Of a stretch of DNA of 64,000 bases, positions 32,131 through 40,519 are shown one piece after another (position 1 is the first letter of the stretch; each line of letters begins with the position of its first letter). The stretch is taken from the NCBI GenBank assembly GCA_963718995.1, contig CAVRAP010000002.1:56531-120530 (forward strand), in the 5' to 3' direction. The notes under the pieces are model-generated. The model saw nothing but the letters and a program-made list of their open reading frames with translations. It searched no databases and was not told the origin of the DNA. The stretch is from UBA4744 sp963718995 (GTDB lineage Bacteria; Actinomycetota; Acidimicrobiia; Spongiisociales; UBA4744). A program made the position numbers and the translations under genes.

Positions 32131-32184
32131 AGTACCCGGTAGCGAGTACCCATACGCCTGATGAGCTGATAGCTGATAGCTGAA
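32131..32184. repeat. heptamer-period tandem repeats (AGTACCC and AGCTGAT units)
   Basis: AGTACCC-GGTAGCG-AGTACCC occupies 32131-32151 in 7-nt steps, and AGCTGAT occurs at 32164-32170 and 32171-32177 followed by AGCTGAA (32178-32184). This lies between two converging genes. The unit length matches the repeats at 40441 and 46601. Confidence 0.75.
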
Positions 32185-32739
32185 TCAGTCGTCGTCGTGT
32201 TCGTCGATCGTGGGCTTCAGAACGCCTGCATCGCAGCGGACTTCGAGTGTTGACTCGTGGTCATCGCCGGATGCGTCGAACTTGATCTCGACTTTTTCCG
32301 GCCCGGCCGACTCGATATCAACGCGATAGCCGGGATTCGGGGCATAGGTAACCAGCATCGCATCGTTACTGCTACAACGTACGGTTGCCCAACCCCCGGC
32401 GAGATAGAAGGTGTCTTCTTGCCCGGCGCTGGTAGTTGTCGACGTCGGGGTGGTTGTTGAGGTGGTCGTCACAGGTGGTTTGGTCGTCGACGTGGTGCCG
32501 GCCCCGGTGGTGGTCGTGGTAGCGAGGGTGGTAGTCGAACTCGATAGAGGGGGCTGGTTGGTCGTAGTCGTGGCAGCCGTAGTCGATGTCGTTGTTTCTA
32601 AGGCGAGCGTCGTGGCGACTCTCGAGGGGCGATCGGTGACCTGATCCCGTACGAGAGCAACGGCCTGGGAGGCCAGAAGGGTCGCGGTCGCCGTCGCTGC
32701 CACCCACGCGACCAACAGCCCGAATCTGCGCTTCCTCAT
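32185..32739 (-). CDS. exported protein with long Thr/Ser linker, unknown function
   Basis: Protein of 184 residues. An N-terminal signal-anchor (FGLLVAWVAATATATLLASQAVAL) is followed by about 65 residues made mostly of Thr, Ser and Pro, then a C-terminal beta-rich domain of about 75 residues with two Cys (VRCSSND and EVRCDAG) probably joined by a disulphide. The tail is acidic (EHDDD). I recognise no family. A leaderless start at ATG 32739 is suggested by CATACT six bases upstream. It is divergent from the response-regulator gene. Confidence 0.75.
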   Translation of the reverse strand: MRKRRFGLLVAWVAATATATLLASQAVALVRDQVTDRPSRVATTLALETTTSTTAATTTTNQPPLSSSTTTLATTTTTGAGTTSTTKPPVTTTSTTTPTSTTTSAGQEDTFYLAGGWATVRCSSNDAMLVTYAPNPGYRVDIESAGPEKVEIKFDASGDDHESTLEVRCDAGVLKPTIDEHDDD

Positions 32740-32745
32740 GCCCCC

Positions 32746-32751
32746 AGTATG
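32746..32751 (-). promoter_or_regulatory. -10 element, leaderless start of the Thr-rich exported protein gene
   Basis: CATACT on the minus strand, then 6 nt (GGGGGC) and ATG 32739. Confidence 0.4.
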
Positions 32752-32838
32752 GACCGATGGCGTGCTCAGCGAGCCTAAGTGATGGTTAAGCCTGTGCTAA
32801 ACGCATTGATTCGGAGGGCCGACGGGGATCCCCGGCAG

Positions 32839-32844
32839 TATCGT
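32839..32844 (+). promoter_or_regulatory. -10 element, leaderless start of the response-regulator gene
   Basis: TATCGT, then 6 nt (GTCCCC) and ATG 32851. This supports ATG 32851 over the in-frame start at 32779. Confidence 0.45.
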
Positions 32845-32850
32845 GTCCCC

Positions 32851-33534
32851 ATGTCCGCAGTGCTGATTATCGAAGACGACCAAAGGATTCGGGAGACCCT
32901 GGCTCGCCGTTTGGCCGAGCGAGGCTACGACGTTGTCACTGCTGAGACCGGCCTCATCGGCCTCGAGTCCGTGATTGCTCAAGCCCCGGACGTGGTTGTT
33001 CTCGATCTTGGTTTGCCCGACGTCGATGGGCGAGAGGTTCTCAAGATGATCAGAGCGGTCAGCACTGTTCCGGTGATCGTGGCCACAGCTCGGGATGACG
33101 AAACAGAGATCGTGCGCGTGCTCGACGCCGGAGCCGACGACTACGTCGTCAAGCCGTTCTCTGCCGAGCAACTCGAGGCTCGGATCCGGGCGGTTCTCCG
33201 GCGCGGCAGCGCAGACGATCCTGCGTCACCGATCGAAGTGGGTGCGTTGGTCATAGACCCCCAGGCCAGGGAAGCTCATCTCTCGGGCCGTGACCTCGAC
33301 CTGACCCGCAAAGAGTTCGATCTGCTGCTCTACCTGGCCGAGCGGGCCGGCACCGTGATCGGCAAGCGGGAGCTCCTGGCAGAGGTTTGGCGCCAACCGT
33401 ACGGCGGCGCCGACAAGACGGTGGACGTTCACCTGTCCTGGGTGCGTCGGAAGCTGGGTGAGTCCGCAGCCGAGCCTGTCTACCTCCATACGGTTCGGGG
33501 GGTCGGAGTCAAGCTGATCGCTCCGGCACCGTGA
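32851..33534 (+). CDS. OmpR/PhoB-family response regulator
   Basis: Two-domain DNA-binding regulator of 227 residues. The receiver domain (1-115) has the acidic pair in IIEDD, phosphoacceptor Asp52 in VVLDLGLPD, the Thr/Ser in VATARD and the Lys in YVVKPF. The winged-helix trans_reg_C domain (about 130-225) includes LTRKEFDLLLYLAERAG and VDVHLSWVRRKLGE and ends VRGVGVKL. Start 32851 is chosen over 32779 because the receiver domain begins there and a -10 with leaderless spacing precedes it. Its TGA overlaps the kinase GTG (GTGA at 33531), so the pair is co-expressed. Confidence 0.94.
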   Translation: MSAVLIIEDDQRIRETLARRLAERGYDVVTAETGLIGLESVIAQAPDVVVLDLGLPDVDGREVLKMIRAVSTVPVIVATARDDETEIVRVLDAGADDYVVKPFSAEQLEARIRAVLRRGSADDPASPIEVGALVIDPQAREAHLSGRDLDLTRKEFDLLLYLAERAGTVIGKRELLAEVWRQPYGGADKTVDVHLSWVRRKLGESAAEPVYLHTVRGVGVKLIAPAP

Positions 33535-34823
33535 GGCGGAGGCTCGCCCTGGTCTCAGCGGCCGTTACCGCCATGGTGGTGCTGGCTTTCGTGGTTCCCT
33601 TGGCAGGGTTGGTGCGATCGCTCGCCCGGGACCGGGTTCTCGTCACGGCCGAGCGGGCGGCGCAAACCCAGGCGCAAGCGCTGAGTGTCGTTCTGCCGGA
33701 AGCCGGGGTTGAAGGGGCGAGGATCCTGGTCGGCTCCGGAGTACTTCCCGACGATGAGCAGCTAACCGTCGCGTTGCCGGATGGGACCATGGTGGGCGTT
33801 GCCGCCCCGTTCGACGATGGGTTCGTCAGAGCTGCCGAAGGTGAAGCGTTTCGTCAGGAAGTTCCCGGTGGTGAAGCCATCTTCGTTCCGGTTTTTGTTG
33901 CCGGTGAACCATCGGCAGCGGTCGTCCGGGTGTTCGTGCCCGAAGAGGAACTCACCAGGAACGTCGGTGCATCGTGGGCGATTCTGGGCGTCCTGGGCCT
34001 GACGCTGGTCGGATTGGCAGCGCTGGTTGCCGACCGTCTTGCCCGGTCGATCGTCGCACCGGTTCAAACACTCTCCTCGGCAGCTCACCGTATGGGCGAG
34101 GGTGACCTCGATGTGCGGGTGGACCCGTCCGGACCGCCCGAAATCGTAGAGGTCGGGCTCGCTTTCAATCGGCTCGGTTCTCGAATCGGCAACCTGATCT
34201 CCCAGGAGCGGGAATCGGTCGCCGACCTATCGCATCGACTCCGCACTCCGCTCACCGCCCTCCGGCTCGATGCGGGTTCCGTTACGGATCCGGAGCTCTC
34301 GATCCGCCTGGCGGAGGACCTCGATGAGCTGGAGCGGACGGTCGATCACGTGATCCATGAAGCTCGCCGCCAGGTGCGGGAGGGGCCGGGGGTTATCACC
34401 GATGTCGCGGAGATTGTTCGGGACCGTGTCAGGTTTTGGGGTGCCCTGGCCGAGGATCAGGGTCGGAAATGGTCGAGCCATGTTGCATCGGGGTCGCTCC
34501 GCACCGTCGCACCCGCCGGCGACATTGCCGCTGCCCTCGACGCATTGCTCGGCAACGTGCTGGCCCATACACCGGACGGTGCTCCCTACGCATTGGATCT
34601 CCGTCGCCTGGGTGCATTCATTGTGCTCACCCTCGAAGATCAAGGACCGGGATTCTCCGACTCCGCGGCCATTGAACGGGGAGCTAGTTCTTCCGGCTCG
34701 ACCGGCCTGGGGCTCGATATCGTGCGGAGAACGGCAGAGGCCAGTGGCGGGGATCTCCGTATCAGCCGATCCGGGAATTCGGGAGCCAGGGTCATCGTCC
34801 GGTTTGGGTTGACCGAGGTATGA
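33531..34823 (+). CDS. sensor histidine kinase (HAMP, HisKA, HATPase)
   Basis: Membrane histidine kinase of 430 residues, partner of the preceding regulator. TM1 is about 7-29, an extracytoplasmic sensor about 30-147, TM2 about 148-168, then HAMP about 168-222. The phosphorylated His is His235 in DLSHRLRTPL. The ATP-binding domain shows the N-box LDALLGNVLAHTPDG, G1 DQGPGFS and G2 GSTGLGLDIV. The N-box and G-boxes are intact, so it should be active. The short sensor domain has no recognised ligand fold; cell-envelope stress is a guess only. Confidence 0.93.
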   Translation: MRRRLALVSAAVTAMVVLAFVVPLAGLVRSLARDRVLVTAERAAQTQAQALSVVLPEAGVEGARILVGSGVLPDDEQLTVALPDGTMVGVAAPFDDGFVRAAEGEAFRQEVPGGEAIFVPVFVAGEPSAAVVRVFVPEEELTRNVGASWAILGVLGLTLVGLAALVADRLARSIVAPVQTLSSAAHRMGEGDLDVRVDPSGPPEIVEVGLAFNRLGSRIGNLISQERESVADLSHRLRTPLTALRLDAGSVTDPELSIRLAEDLDELERTVDHVIHEARRQVREGPGVITDVAEIVRDRVRFWGALAEDQGRKWSSHVASGSLRTVAPAGDIAAALDALLGNVLAHTPDGAPYALDLRRLGAFIVLTLEDQGPGFSDSAAIERGASSSGSTGLGLDIVRRTAEASGGDLRISRSGNSGARVIVRFGLTEV

Positions 34824-34826
34824 CCT

Positions 34827-36092
34827 CTATCCGGCCTCGGAGCGGAGATGGACGACCGATGCAGGCGGAGACTCTGGCGCGGACGAACGGTCTATCTCAT
34901 GGCTGATTTCGTCAACGAGAAACAAGAGTTCTGAACGGATCTGTTCGAGAGATCCGTGCACGTTCTCGACGGACGTCTTGATGTCGGTCAGCGATCGGCG
35001 ATTGTTGGTGAACAGCTGAGCGAGCTGACGGAGCCGCTGCATACGATCACTGAGGAAACCCCGGTCGAGGTCGGCGGTGGAGCGGTCTTTGCTCTTGTCG
35101 AGCATCATCTCGGCGATGCGGAGGGCCACCGCCAGCATGGTGCCGTCGCCCTCGTCGACGATCAGGATTCGTTCACCGTAGACGCCGAGAGGTCCCACTT
35201 CTCGTGGGAAGGCGTCGCGGGCGGACACGCAGATGGCGAAGTCTGCCGAGCGGTTAGCCATCGCCCGATCGAGTTCCTCGAGGATTCCGTCCTTGCCGGT
35301 CAGGTTGATGCGGCCGGTGTTCTTGGCTTCGATGACGATCCGCCGGTCGGAGGGGAGCGACACAACGAAGTCGCCGACGAGCTTGTCGGATCCGAGATCA
35401 CCCTTGAGACGCCCGGTCCGTTCGACAACACAGCCGGAGCTTCGCACGGTTGCTCGGAGGGCGTCTTCGATGGCATCCTCGAAATCGAACCCCTTGCGCG
35501 TGCCACGGTCGGATTCGATCTGCTTGCCGCGTTCGTGCATGAGGAGATCGCGTAATTCCCCGAACCGTTCGTCAATCGATTTGGAGAGGCGAGCAAGGGC
35601 CGACCCATCTGCGTCGGGATCGAGCATTCCCCGCAATCGAGCTTCGAGCATCCCTTCGGGACCAAGGAGCTCATTGACCTGAAGCAGGAAGCGGGCGGTG
35701 TGGCTATCGGTGAAATCGGGGTTGAAGCTGCGCAGGAAGCTGTCCCGCCACTGGGCGAATTCATCGAGGGCGCGGCCGACCATAGATGAGCGGAGGTCGG
35801 GATCGAAGTGTTCGCCGAACGACTCGCGGGCGGCCAGGAGCACCTGCTCAACGTGTGATCGCGCCTCCGTGGTCACCTCCTCCACCGAGCGACGGACCCG
35901 GGCGTCGACCTCCGCTATGTCGATACCCAGACCCATGGTCAGCAGACCGCGGGCGCCAACTTCGAGCACGCGCCGCACCGTCTCGGCCTGCCGGTTCTCC
36001 GGCTGAGCTCCCAAGAGCTCGGCCAGGACTCCGTCGTCAACCTCGAGACTCTCGATCGTGACGGCTGTTCCGCTGATGCCTATACGTGCCAT
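34827..36092 (-). CDS. coiled-coil protein with PD-(D/E)XK-like (D..E-A-K) domain
   Basis: Protein of 421 residues. The N-terminal half is helical and charged. A central domain contains GDFVVSLPSDRRIVIEAKNTG, matching the D-(x)n-E-x-K active site of restriction-endonuclease-like folds, preceded by KGFDFEDAIEDAL. The C-terminal 110 residues are helical (coiled-coil-like, MQRLRQLAQLFTNNRRSL). I know no named family for the whole protein. ATG 36092 is preceded by TACATT six bases away (leaderless). It is divergent from the dynamin-like pair across only 63 bp, suggesting co-regulation, and convergent with the histidine kinase, 3 nt between stops. Confidence 0.78.
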   Translation of the reverse strand: MARIGISGTAVTIESLEVDDGVLAELLGAQPENRQAETVRRVLEVGARGLLTMGLGIDIAEVDARVRRSVEEVTTEARSHVEQVLLAARESFGEHFDPDLRSSMVGRALDEFAQWRDSFLRSFNPDFTDSHTARFLLQVNELLGPEGMLEARLRGMLDPDADGSALARLSKSIDERFGELRDLLMHERGKQIESDRGTRKGFDFEDAIEDALRATVRSSGCVVERTGRLKGDLGSDKLVGDFVVSLPSDRRIVIEAKNTGRINLTGKDGILEELDRAMANRSADFAICVSARDAFPREVGPLGVYGERILIVDEGDGTMLAVALRIAEMMLDKSKDRSTADLDRGFLSDRMQRLRQLAQLFTNNRRSLTDIKTSVENVHGSLEQIRSELLFLVDEISHEIDRSSAPESPPASVVHLRSEAG

Positions 36093-36098
36093 GAGTTC

Positions 36099-36104
36099 AA
36101 TGTA
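36099..36104 (-). promoter_or_regulatory. -10 element, leaderless start of the E-A-K domain gene
   Basis: TACATT on the minus strand, 6 nt, then ATG 36092. It lies back-to-back with the promoter of the dynamin gene. Confidence 0.45.
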
Positions 36105-36142
36105 TCGAGAGGGTGTGACAGGTTTGGGTATTTGGCATGTGG

Positions 36143-36148
36143 GACAAT
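36143..36148 (+). promoter_or_regulatory. -10 element, leaderless start of dynamin-like gene 1
   Basis: GACAAT, 7 nt, then ATG 36156. No purine-rich ribosome-binding site precedes the ATG. Confidence 0.4.
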
Positions 36149-36155
36149 TCACCTC

Positions 36156-37877
36156 ATGTCAACGGTCGTATCACCATCCGCTGCGTTGCGGGCCTCCCTC
36201 GATGCCCTGGTTGAGCAGGTTGAGGCGACTTCCTTTGACTTGCCATCCGTTGAGCGATCGCAGCGTGAGGGACTCAGGAGCGAACTGGCCTGGACCATTC
36301 GCGAATACCTGCTTCCCCGGTTGCAGGATCTCGAAGCCCCGCTGCTGGCAGTCGTCATAGGCTCGACGGGGAGCGGCAAGTCGACTCTGGTGAATTCCTT
36401 GGCCCAGCAACGAATCAGCGAACCCGGGCCGATTCGTCCGACCACCCGGGTGCCCGTCGTTTGGGCACATCCCGACCATGCTCACCGGTATCAGGAGGGG
36501 TTCCTCTCGGGATACGGGACGGCGGTCGACGCGGCCCGCCGGTTGCGGGTTGTCACGTCTGACCATGACCTCCTGGTCGGGGTGACCGTCCTGGATGCGC
36601 CTGACTTCGATTCCGTGGTTGAAGGCCACCGCGAGATGGTCGATGACCTGTTGGCGGTAGCCGACCTCACCATATTCGTTACTTCGGCCCAGCGCTATGC
36701 GGACGCCGTCCCCTGGGAGTTTCTCGAACGGGCTCGCCGCAGGCGACTCCCCATTCTCTTCGTGGTGAACCGCCTTCCTCCGGAGGGCTCCGACGACGTA
36801 GTCGACGACTACCGCCGCCGGTTATCCGAACGCAAGATCTTTTCCCAAACGGAAGCTCCCACCATTCTGCGGATTCCCGAACAAACCATCCAGTCCGAGC
36901 ATGGAGGGTTACCTTCCGGGTCCGTCGACTCTCTCCGGTCCACGCTGGAGGCTATGTCTGACCCGGAGCGCAGGCGGCGAGTCGTGATTTCCGCCACGCA
37001 AGGTTCCGTGCGAGACGTGGTCGAACGCGCGGCCGACCTGGCCGACGCCAGCGAAGACGAAGTCCACCAGATCGATGCCCTGCGGCTCGCCGCCCGGCGG
37101 GAGTATCAGGCTCAATCTGCGGAGATTGCAGAGTCGCTGCGTGGCGGAACGCTCATTCGCGCCGAGGTGCTTCGCCGGTGGCAGGACTTCCTCGGGACCG
37201 GAGAACTCCTCAAGGTGCTGACGGAAGGGGCGGGCCGTGTCCGGAGGTGGGCGACCAAAGTGTTCGGCGGTACCCGCAGAGTCGAGGAGATCAATGAAGA
37301 GGCGGGCGACGAAATCGTCGTTGCGGTGGTTCGCCGGGCCGATCTGGCAGCCGGGGGCACTGCGGCCGGTTGGGAGCTTGACCCGGCCGGCAAGGTGCTG
37401 CTGGCCGCCAGCGATCGCCGACTGTGGCAGCACGATCCCGAAACACCGGAACGAGCCAAGGCGGCCATCGAGGACTGGATCGTCGGCTTGGGTGAAATCA
37501 TCACCGAGCAGGGGGCCGGGAAACGACGTTGGGCACAGGTAGCTTCGTTCGGAGTCAATGCGACGGCACTGGTCGTGTTGTTGGCCGTCTTTGCGCAGAC
37601 CGGGGGTATCACCGGTGCTGAATTCGGGGTAGCGGCCGGCGCTGCGGCAGCCCAGCAGAAGATCCTCGAGCATGTTTTTGGGGGCGCAGCCGCCCGTTCG
37701 CTCATCGAAGAAGCGCGGGGGCGCCTGGTGGTTGCGCTCGCGAACGTGCTGGTCGAAGACGAGCGTCGGTTCGTTGACATCCTCGATACCTACTCCGGCC
37801 GGGAAGGCCGGGCCGATGCACTACGAAGGGACGCGGCCGAAGTGCGCGTCCGGGCGGGTGAGTTCTATGGCCGCTGA
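36156..37877 (+). CDS. dynamin-like GTPase 1 (tandem pair)
   Basis: Large GTPase of 574 residues. G1 is GSTGSGKST at 69-77, the G3 region is VLDAPDFDSV, and the G4-like motif is FVVNRLPP (NRxP in place of NKxD). A long helical stalk follows with many Arg/Glu residues, then a hydrophobic region (FGVNATALVVLLAVFAQTGG plus an Ala-rich stretch) that could insert in membrane, and a helical C-terminus. Bacterial dynamin-like proteins shape or protect membranes; tandem pairs occur in Streptomyces (DynA/DynB) and mycobacteria (IniA/IniC), and which of these this resembles is not clear. Its end overlaps the second GTPase gene by 11 bases. Confidence 0.85.
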   Translation: MSTVVSPSAALRASLDALVEQVEATSFDLPSVERSQREGLRSELAWTIREYLLPRLQDLEAPLLAVVIGSTGSGKSTLVNSLAQQRISEPGPIRPTTRVPVVWAHPDHAHRYQEGFLSGYGTAVDAARRLRVVTSDHDLLVGVTVLDAPDFDSVVEGHREMVDDLLAVADLTIFVTSAQRYADAVPWEFLERARRRRLPILFVVNRLPPEGSDDVVDDYRRRLSERKIFSQTEAPTILRIPEQTIQSEHGGLPSGSVDSLRSTLEAMSDPERRRRVVISATQGSVRDVVERAADLADASEDEVHQIDALRLAARREYQAQSAEIAESLRGGTLIRAEVLRRWQDFLGTGELLKVLTEGAGRVRRWATKVFGGTRRVEEINEEAGDEIVVAVVRRADLAAGGTAAGWELDPAGKVLLAASDRRLWQHDPETPERAKAAIEDWIVGLGEIITEQGAGKRRWAQVASFGVNATALVVLLAVFAQTGGITGAEFGVAAGAAAAQQKILEHVFGGAAARSLIEEARGRLVVALANVLVEDERRFVDILDTYSGREGRADALRRDAAEVRVRAGEFYGR

Positions 37878-39477
37878 TCTCACCTCGGCCCTCGATTCGC
37901 TCGATCTGGCCGTCGCCCGCGCCGCCGGAGTTGTCGGCGACACGGCTGTGCAACCGTTTGCGGCCGTATCACTCAACGCACGGCGGCGCACCGGGTTCCT
38001 GGGCGAAACTGTCGTGATTGCCCTGGGTGGAGGAACCGGGGTGGGTAAGAGCAGTTTGCTCAATGCCCTGGCCGGTGCAACCGTTGCTGAAACCGGTGCT
38101 TTGCGACCGACCACCGATAAGCCGCTGGCCTGGATTCCGGAAAACCCCGAGCCCGGCCTGGTCCGGTTGCTCGATGATCTCGGAATCGCGGACCGGATCG
38201 GCCAGTCGAGCCATCCACACCTGGCCATGCTCGACCTGCCCGACTTCGACAGCGTCGTCGGTGAGCACCGGGCGACCGTCGAACGACTGCTGCCCAGGGT
38301 CGACGCAATTCTCTGGGTGGTCGATCCGGAGAAGTACAACGACCGAACCATTCATGCCGATTACCTGCGTCCCCTGGTCGGTTATCAGGGTCAGTTTGTC
38401 TTCGCTCTCAACCAGATCGATCGGCTGGCAGAGGGAGAACTTGCGCCACTGCTTGCAGATTTTGAGCAAACCCTGTGGCATGACGGCATCCCCCAGCCGG
38501 TGATCTTTCCGGTTGCCGCCGCCCCGCCCGGCGCTGCTCCCACCGGCCTCGGCCCGCTGTTTTCGTACCTCGATGAGAAGCTCGATGCCAAACGGGTCGC
38601 AACGAGGAAGCTCATCGAAGATCTGCGCCGGGCCGGCCAGGGTTTAGTTGCAGCAACCGGAATCACTCCGGGAGTCGGACTGGAGTACGACGGGAGGTGG
38701 GATGGTGCCTCCGAACGGACGATCAGGGTTCTGGCAGACATGCTGGCCGGACCGCCGGTGATAGTCGCCGCCGAGCGAGCGGGGGAGAAGATCGCCCGGC
38801 GAATCGGGGGTGGACCACTGGGGCGGGCGGCAGCCGTTATCCGGCGAAGTTTCGTGGGACGGGCTCTTGGGGCGGGGCGCGAAGAGGAAGCAATCCAGGA
38901 AGAAACCCGTAAATGGGAAGGGCGGGCCGGTCTGGAACGGGCGCTCGGTGTCCTGGGCGAACTGGTGACCGAGCTCTCGTTCCTCGCCAAAGGCGCTTTT
39001 GGAGCCCGACTCCGGCGGCAGTTCGGGGATGAGGAGTTGCAGCGTCAGGTGCGTGGAACGATCGAAGGCACCATGGCCAATGTGCGGGAGCCGGGGTTGC
39101 CGGTGCCTGCCCGCTGGTGGTCTTTGGCCGGCTTCATACAGTTGCTTTTCTTTCTCACGCTGCTCGGGTGTGGTGTGTGGATCTGGGCCCGGCCCGACTC
39201 TTTGGCACAAGGGAACTGGCCCTGGCCGCTGATCGTTGCTGCGGCCGTTGTCTTGTCCTCGTTGGGCCTTGGCGCCCTCGTGCGGCGGAGCGGACGCAGG
39301 GCCGGGCGGGTAGTCGCGACCTCGTACCGGCGGGCGGTGGAAACAGAATTGGCCGCTCACCTTTCGAGAAGGATCGGCGTGCCCATCCGGACTGTTGTGC
39401 GGGAGCGGGCCGAGCTCGAGGGAGCACTGGCCGAGCTGGCCGTCGAGGTTGCCCGCGCCGAGAGCAAGGTCGGATAG
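37867..39477 (+). CDS. dynamin-like GTPase 2 (tandem pair)
   Basis: GTPase of 536 residues. G1 is GGGTGVGKSS at 54-63, G3 is LDLPDFDSV, and G4 is FALNQIDRL (N-x-I-D, a proper base-specificity motif, unlike its partner). The stalk is followed by two clear transmembrane helices near the C-terminus (WWSLAGFIQLLFFLTLLGCG and WPLIVAAAVVLSSLGLG) and a cytosolic helical tail. ATG 37867 lies inside the end of gene 1, so translation is coupled. Two different GTPases with membrane segments suggest a hetero-oligomeric membrane-remodelling complex; an IniC/IniA- or DynB/DynA-like role is inference. Confidence 0.85.
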   Translation: MAADLTSALDSLDLAVARAAGVVGDTAVQPFAAVSLNARRRTGFLGETVVIALGGGTGVGKSSLLNALAGATVAETGALRPTTDKPLAWIPENPEPGLVRLLDDLGIADRIGQSSHPHLAMLDLPDFDSVVGEHRATVERLLPRVDAILWVVDPEKYNDRTIHADYLRPLVGYQGQFVFALNQIDRLAEGELAPLLADFEQTLWHDGIPQPVIFPVAAAPPGAAPTGLGPLFSYLDEKLDAKRVATRKLIEDLRRAGQGLVAATGITPGVGLEYDGRWDGASERTIRVLADMLAGPPVIVAAERAGEKIARRIGGGPLGRAAAVIRRSFVGRALGAGREEEAIQEETRKWEGRAGLERALGVLGELVTELSFLAKGAFGARLRRQFGDEELQRQVRGTIEGTMANVREPGLPVPARWWSLAGFIQLLFFLTLLGCGVWIWARPDSLAQGNWPWPLIVAAAVVLSSLGLGALVRRSGRRAGRVVATSYRRAVETELAAHLSRRIGVPIRTVVRERAELEGALAELAVEVARAESKVG

Positions 39478-39559
39478 GCAGGGGTCGGTCCGCATCATGA
39501 CACGGTTGACGGCTTGGTGTCGGTACGGCCAAAACCACAATTCCCGGCGCGATCCGACC

Positions 39560-39565
39560 TACGCT
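39560..39565 (+). promoter_or_regulatory. -10 element, leaderless start of the mscS-like gene
   Basis: TACGCT, 7 nt, then ATG 39573, with no visible ribosome-binding site. Confidence 0.4.
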
Positions 39566-39572
39566 TTGTCTC

Positions 39573-40439
39573 ATGGTGGATGTGATCAAGGATTTCTTCA
39601 GCGACCCGGTTCGTCAGACGCAACTGGCGCAGACCGGTGTCGTTCTGATCGGGACCGTCATCGTGTGGTGGATATTTGTGCGCGTGATGAATCGGGCGGT
39701 CGATCGAATGGCGCGAGGCGACGACATCGAAGCAGCCGAAAGGCGCCAACGCACACAGACCCTGTGGAAAGCCGGTCGGCGGGTCGCGGCCATCCTGTTT
39801 GCGACGATCTGGCTGCTGACCGTCATGAACATCTGGGACATACCCATCACGGCGTTCGTCGCGATCGGATCGGCCATCGGGGTGGCCATCGGCTTCGGCG
39901 CCCAGAGCGCGGTGAAGGACATCATCGCGGGCTTCTTCATCCTCGCTGAGGACCAATATGGGATCGGCGACGTCGTACAGATCGCCGGCGCCACCGGAAC
40001 GGTCATCGACATGCCGTTGCGAGTCACCGTGCTGCGCGATCTGGACGGCAACGCTCACTATGTTCCCAACGGGGAGATCGCCGTCGCTTCCAACTTCACG
40101 CAGAGCTTCGCGCAGGTGGTCATCGACATCGGCATCGCCTATAACGAGAGCGTGGACCGAGCGTTGGAGGTCTTCGGAGATGAGTTGCGACGGTTTGCAA
40201 CCGATTCCGATTGGTTGGACTTCGTGCTGGAAGACCCGGTTGTGCTCGGTGTTCAGGAACTCGGCGAGTCTTCGGTAACGATCCGGGGCTACCTCAAAGT
40301 GGCGCCGGATAAGCGGTGGTTGGTTCGTCGTGAGCTATTCCGCCGCATCAAGAACCGTTTCGATGCCGACTCGATCGAGATCCCGTTTCCTCAACGCACC
40401 ATCCATATCTCGCATGTGGAAGATCTGCGGTCTTCCTAG
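39573..40439 (+). CDS. mechanosensitive ion channel (MscS family)
   Basis: Membrane protein of 288 residues that opens under membrane tension and releases solutes on osmotic downshock. Three hydrophobic helices occupy the first 120 residues. The pore helix and following beta domain show GFGAQSAVKDIIAGFFILAED and YGIGDVVQIAGATGTV, the family signature, then NGEIAVASNFT and the C-terminal alpha-beta domain. The size is that of a minimal small-conductance-type channel. Heptamer repeats start right after its stop. Confidence 0.93.
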   Translation: MVDVIKDFFSDPVRQTQLAQTGVVLIGTVIVWWIFVRVMNRAVDRMARGDDIEAAERRQRTQTLWKAGRRVAAILFATIWLLTVMNIWDIPITAFVAIGSAIGVAIGFGAQSAVKDIIAGFFILAEDQYGIGDVVQIAGATGTVIDMPLRVTVLRDLDGNAHYVPNGEIAVASNFTQSFAQVVIDIGIAYNESVDRALEVFGDELRRFATDSDWLDFVLEDPVVLGVQELGESSVTIRGYLKVAPDKRWLVRRELFRRIKNRFDADSIEIPFPQRTIHISHVEDLRSS

Positions 40440-40440
40440 G

Positions 40441-40494
40441 TTTCCAGTTTCCAGTTTCCAGTTTGCGAGACTGCTGACTGCTGACTGCTGACTA
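40441..40494. repeat. heptamer tandem repeats (TTTCCAG x3, GACTGCT x3), in one phase
   Basis: TTTCCAG occupies 40441-40461 (three perfect units), TTTGCGA 40462-40468, and GACTGCT 40469-40489 (three perfect units) followed by GACTA. Every unit begins on the same 7-nt phase. It fills the whole space between the mscS stop and the ribosome-binding site of the next gene. Confidence 0.9.
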
Positions 40495-40519
40495 TTCTGA
40501 CCTCTCTGGAGAGGTGCAG

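Noticed and set aside
32411..32644. Val-rich plus-strand ORF opposite the Thr-rich linker
   Set aside because: It is the reverse complement of Thr codons (ACC/ACG read as GGT/CGT-like Val-rich frames), not an independent gene.
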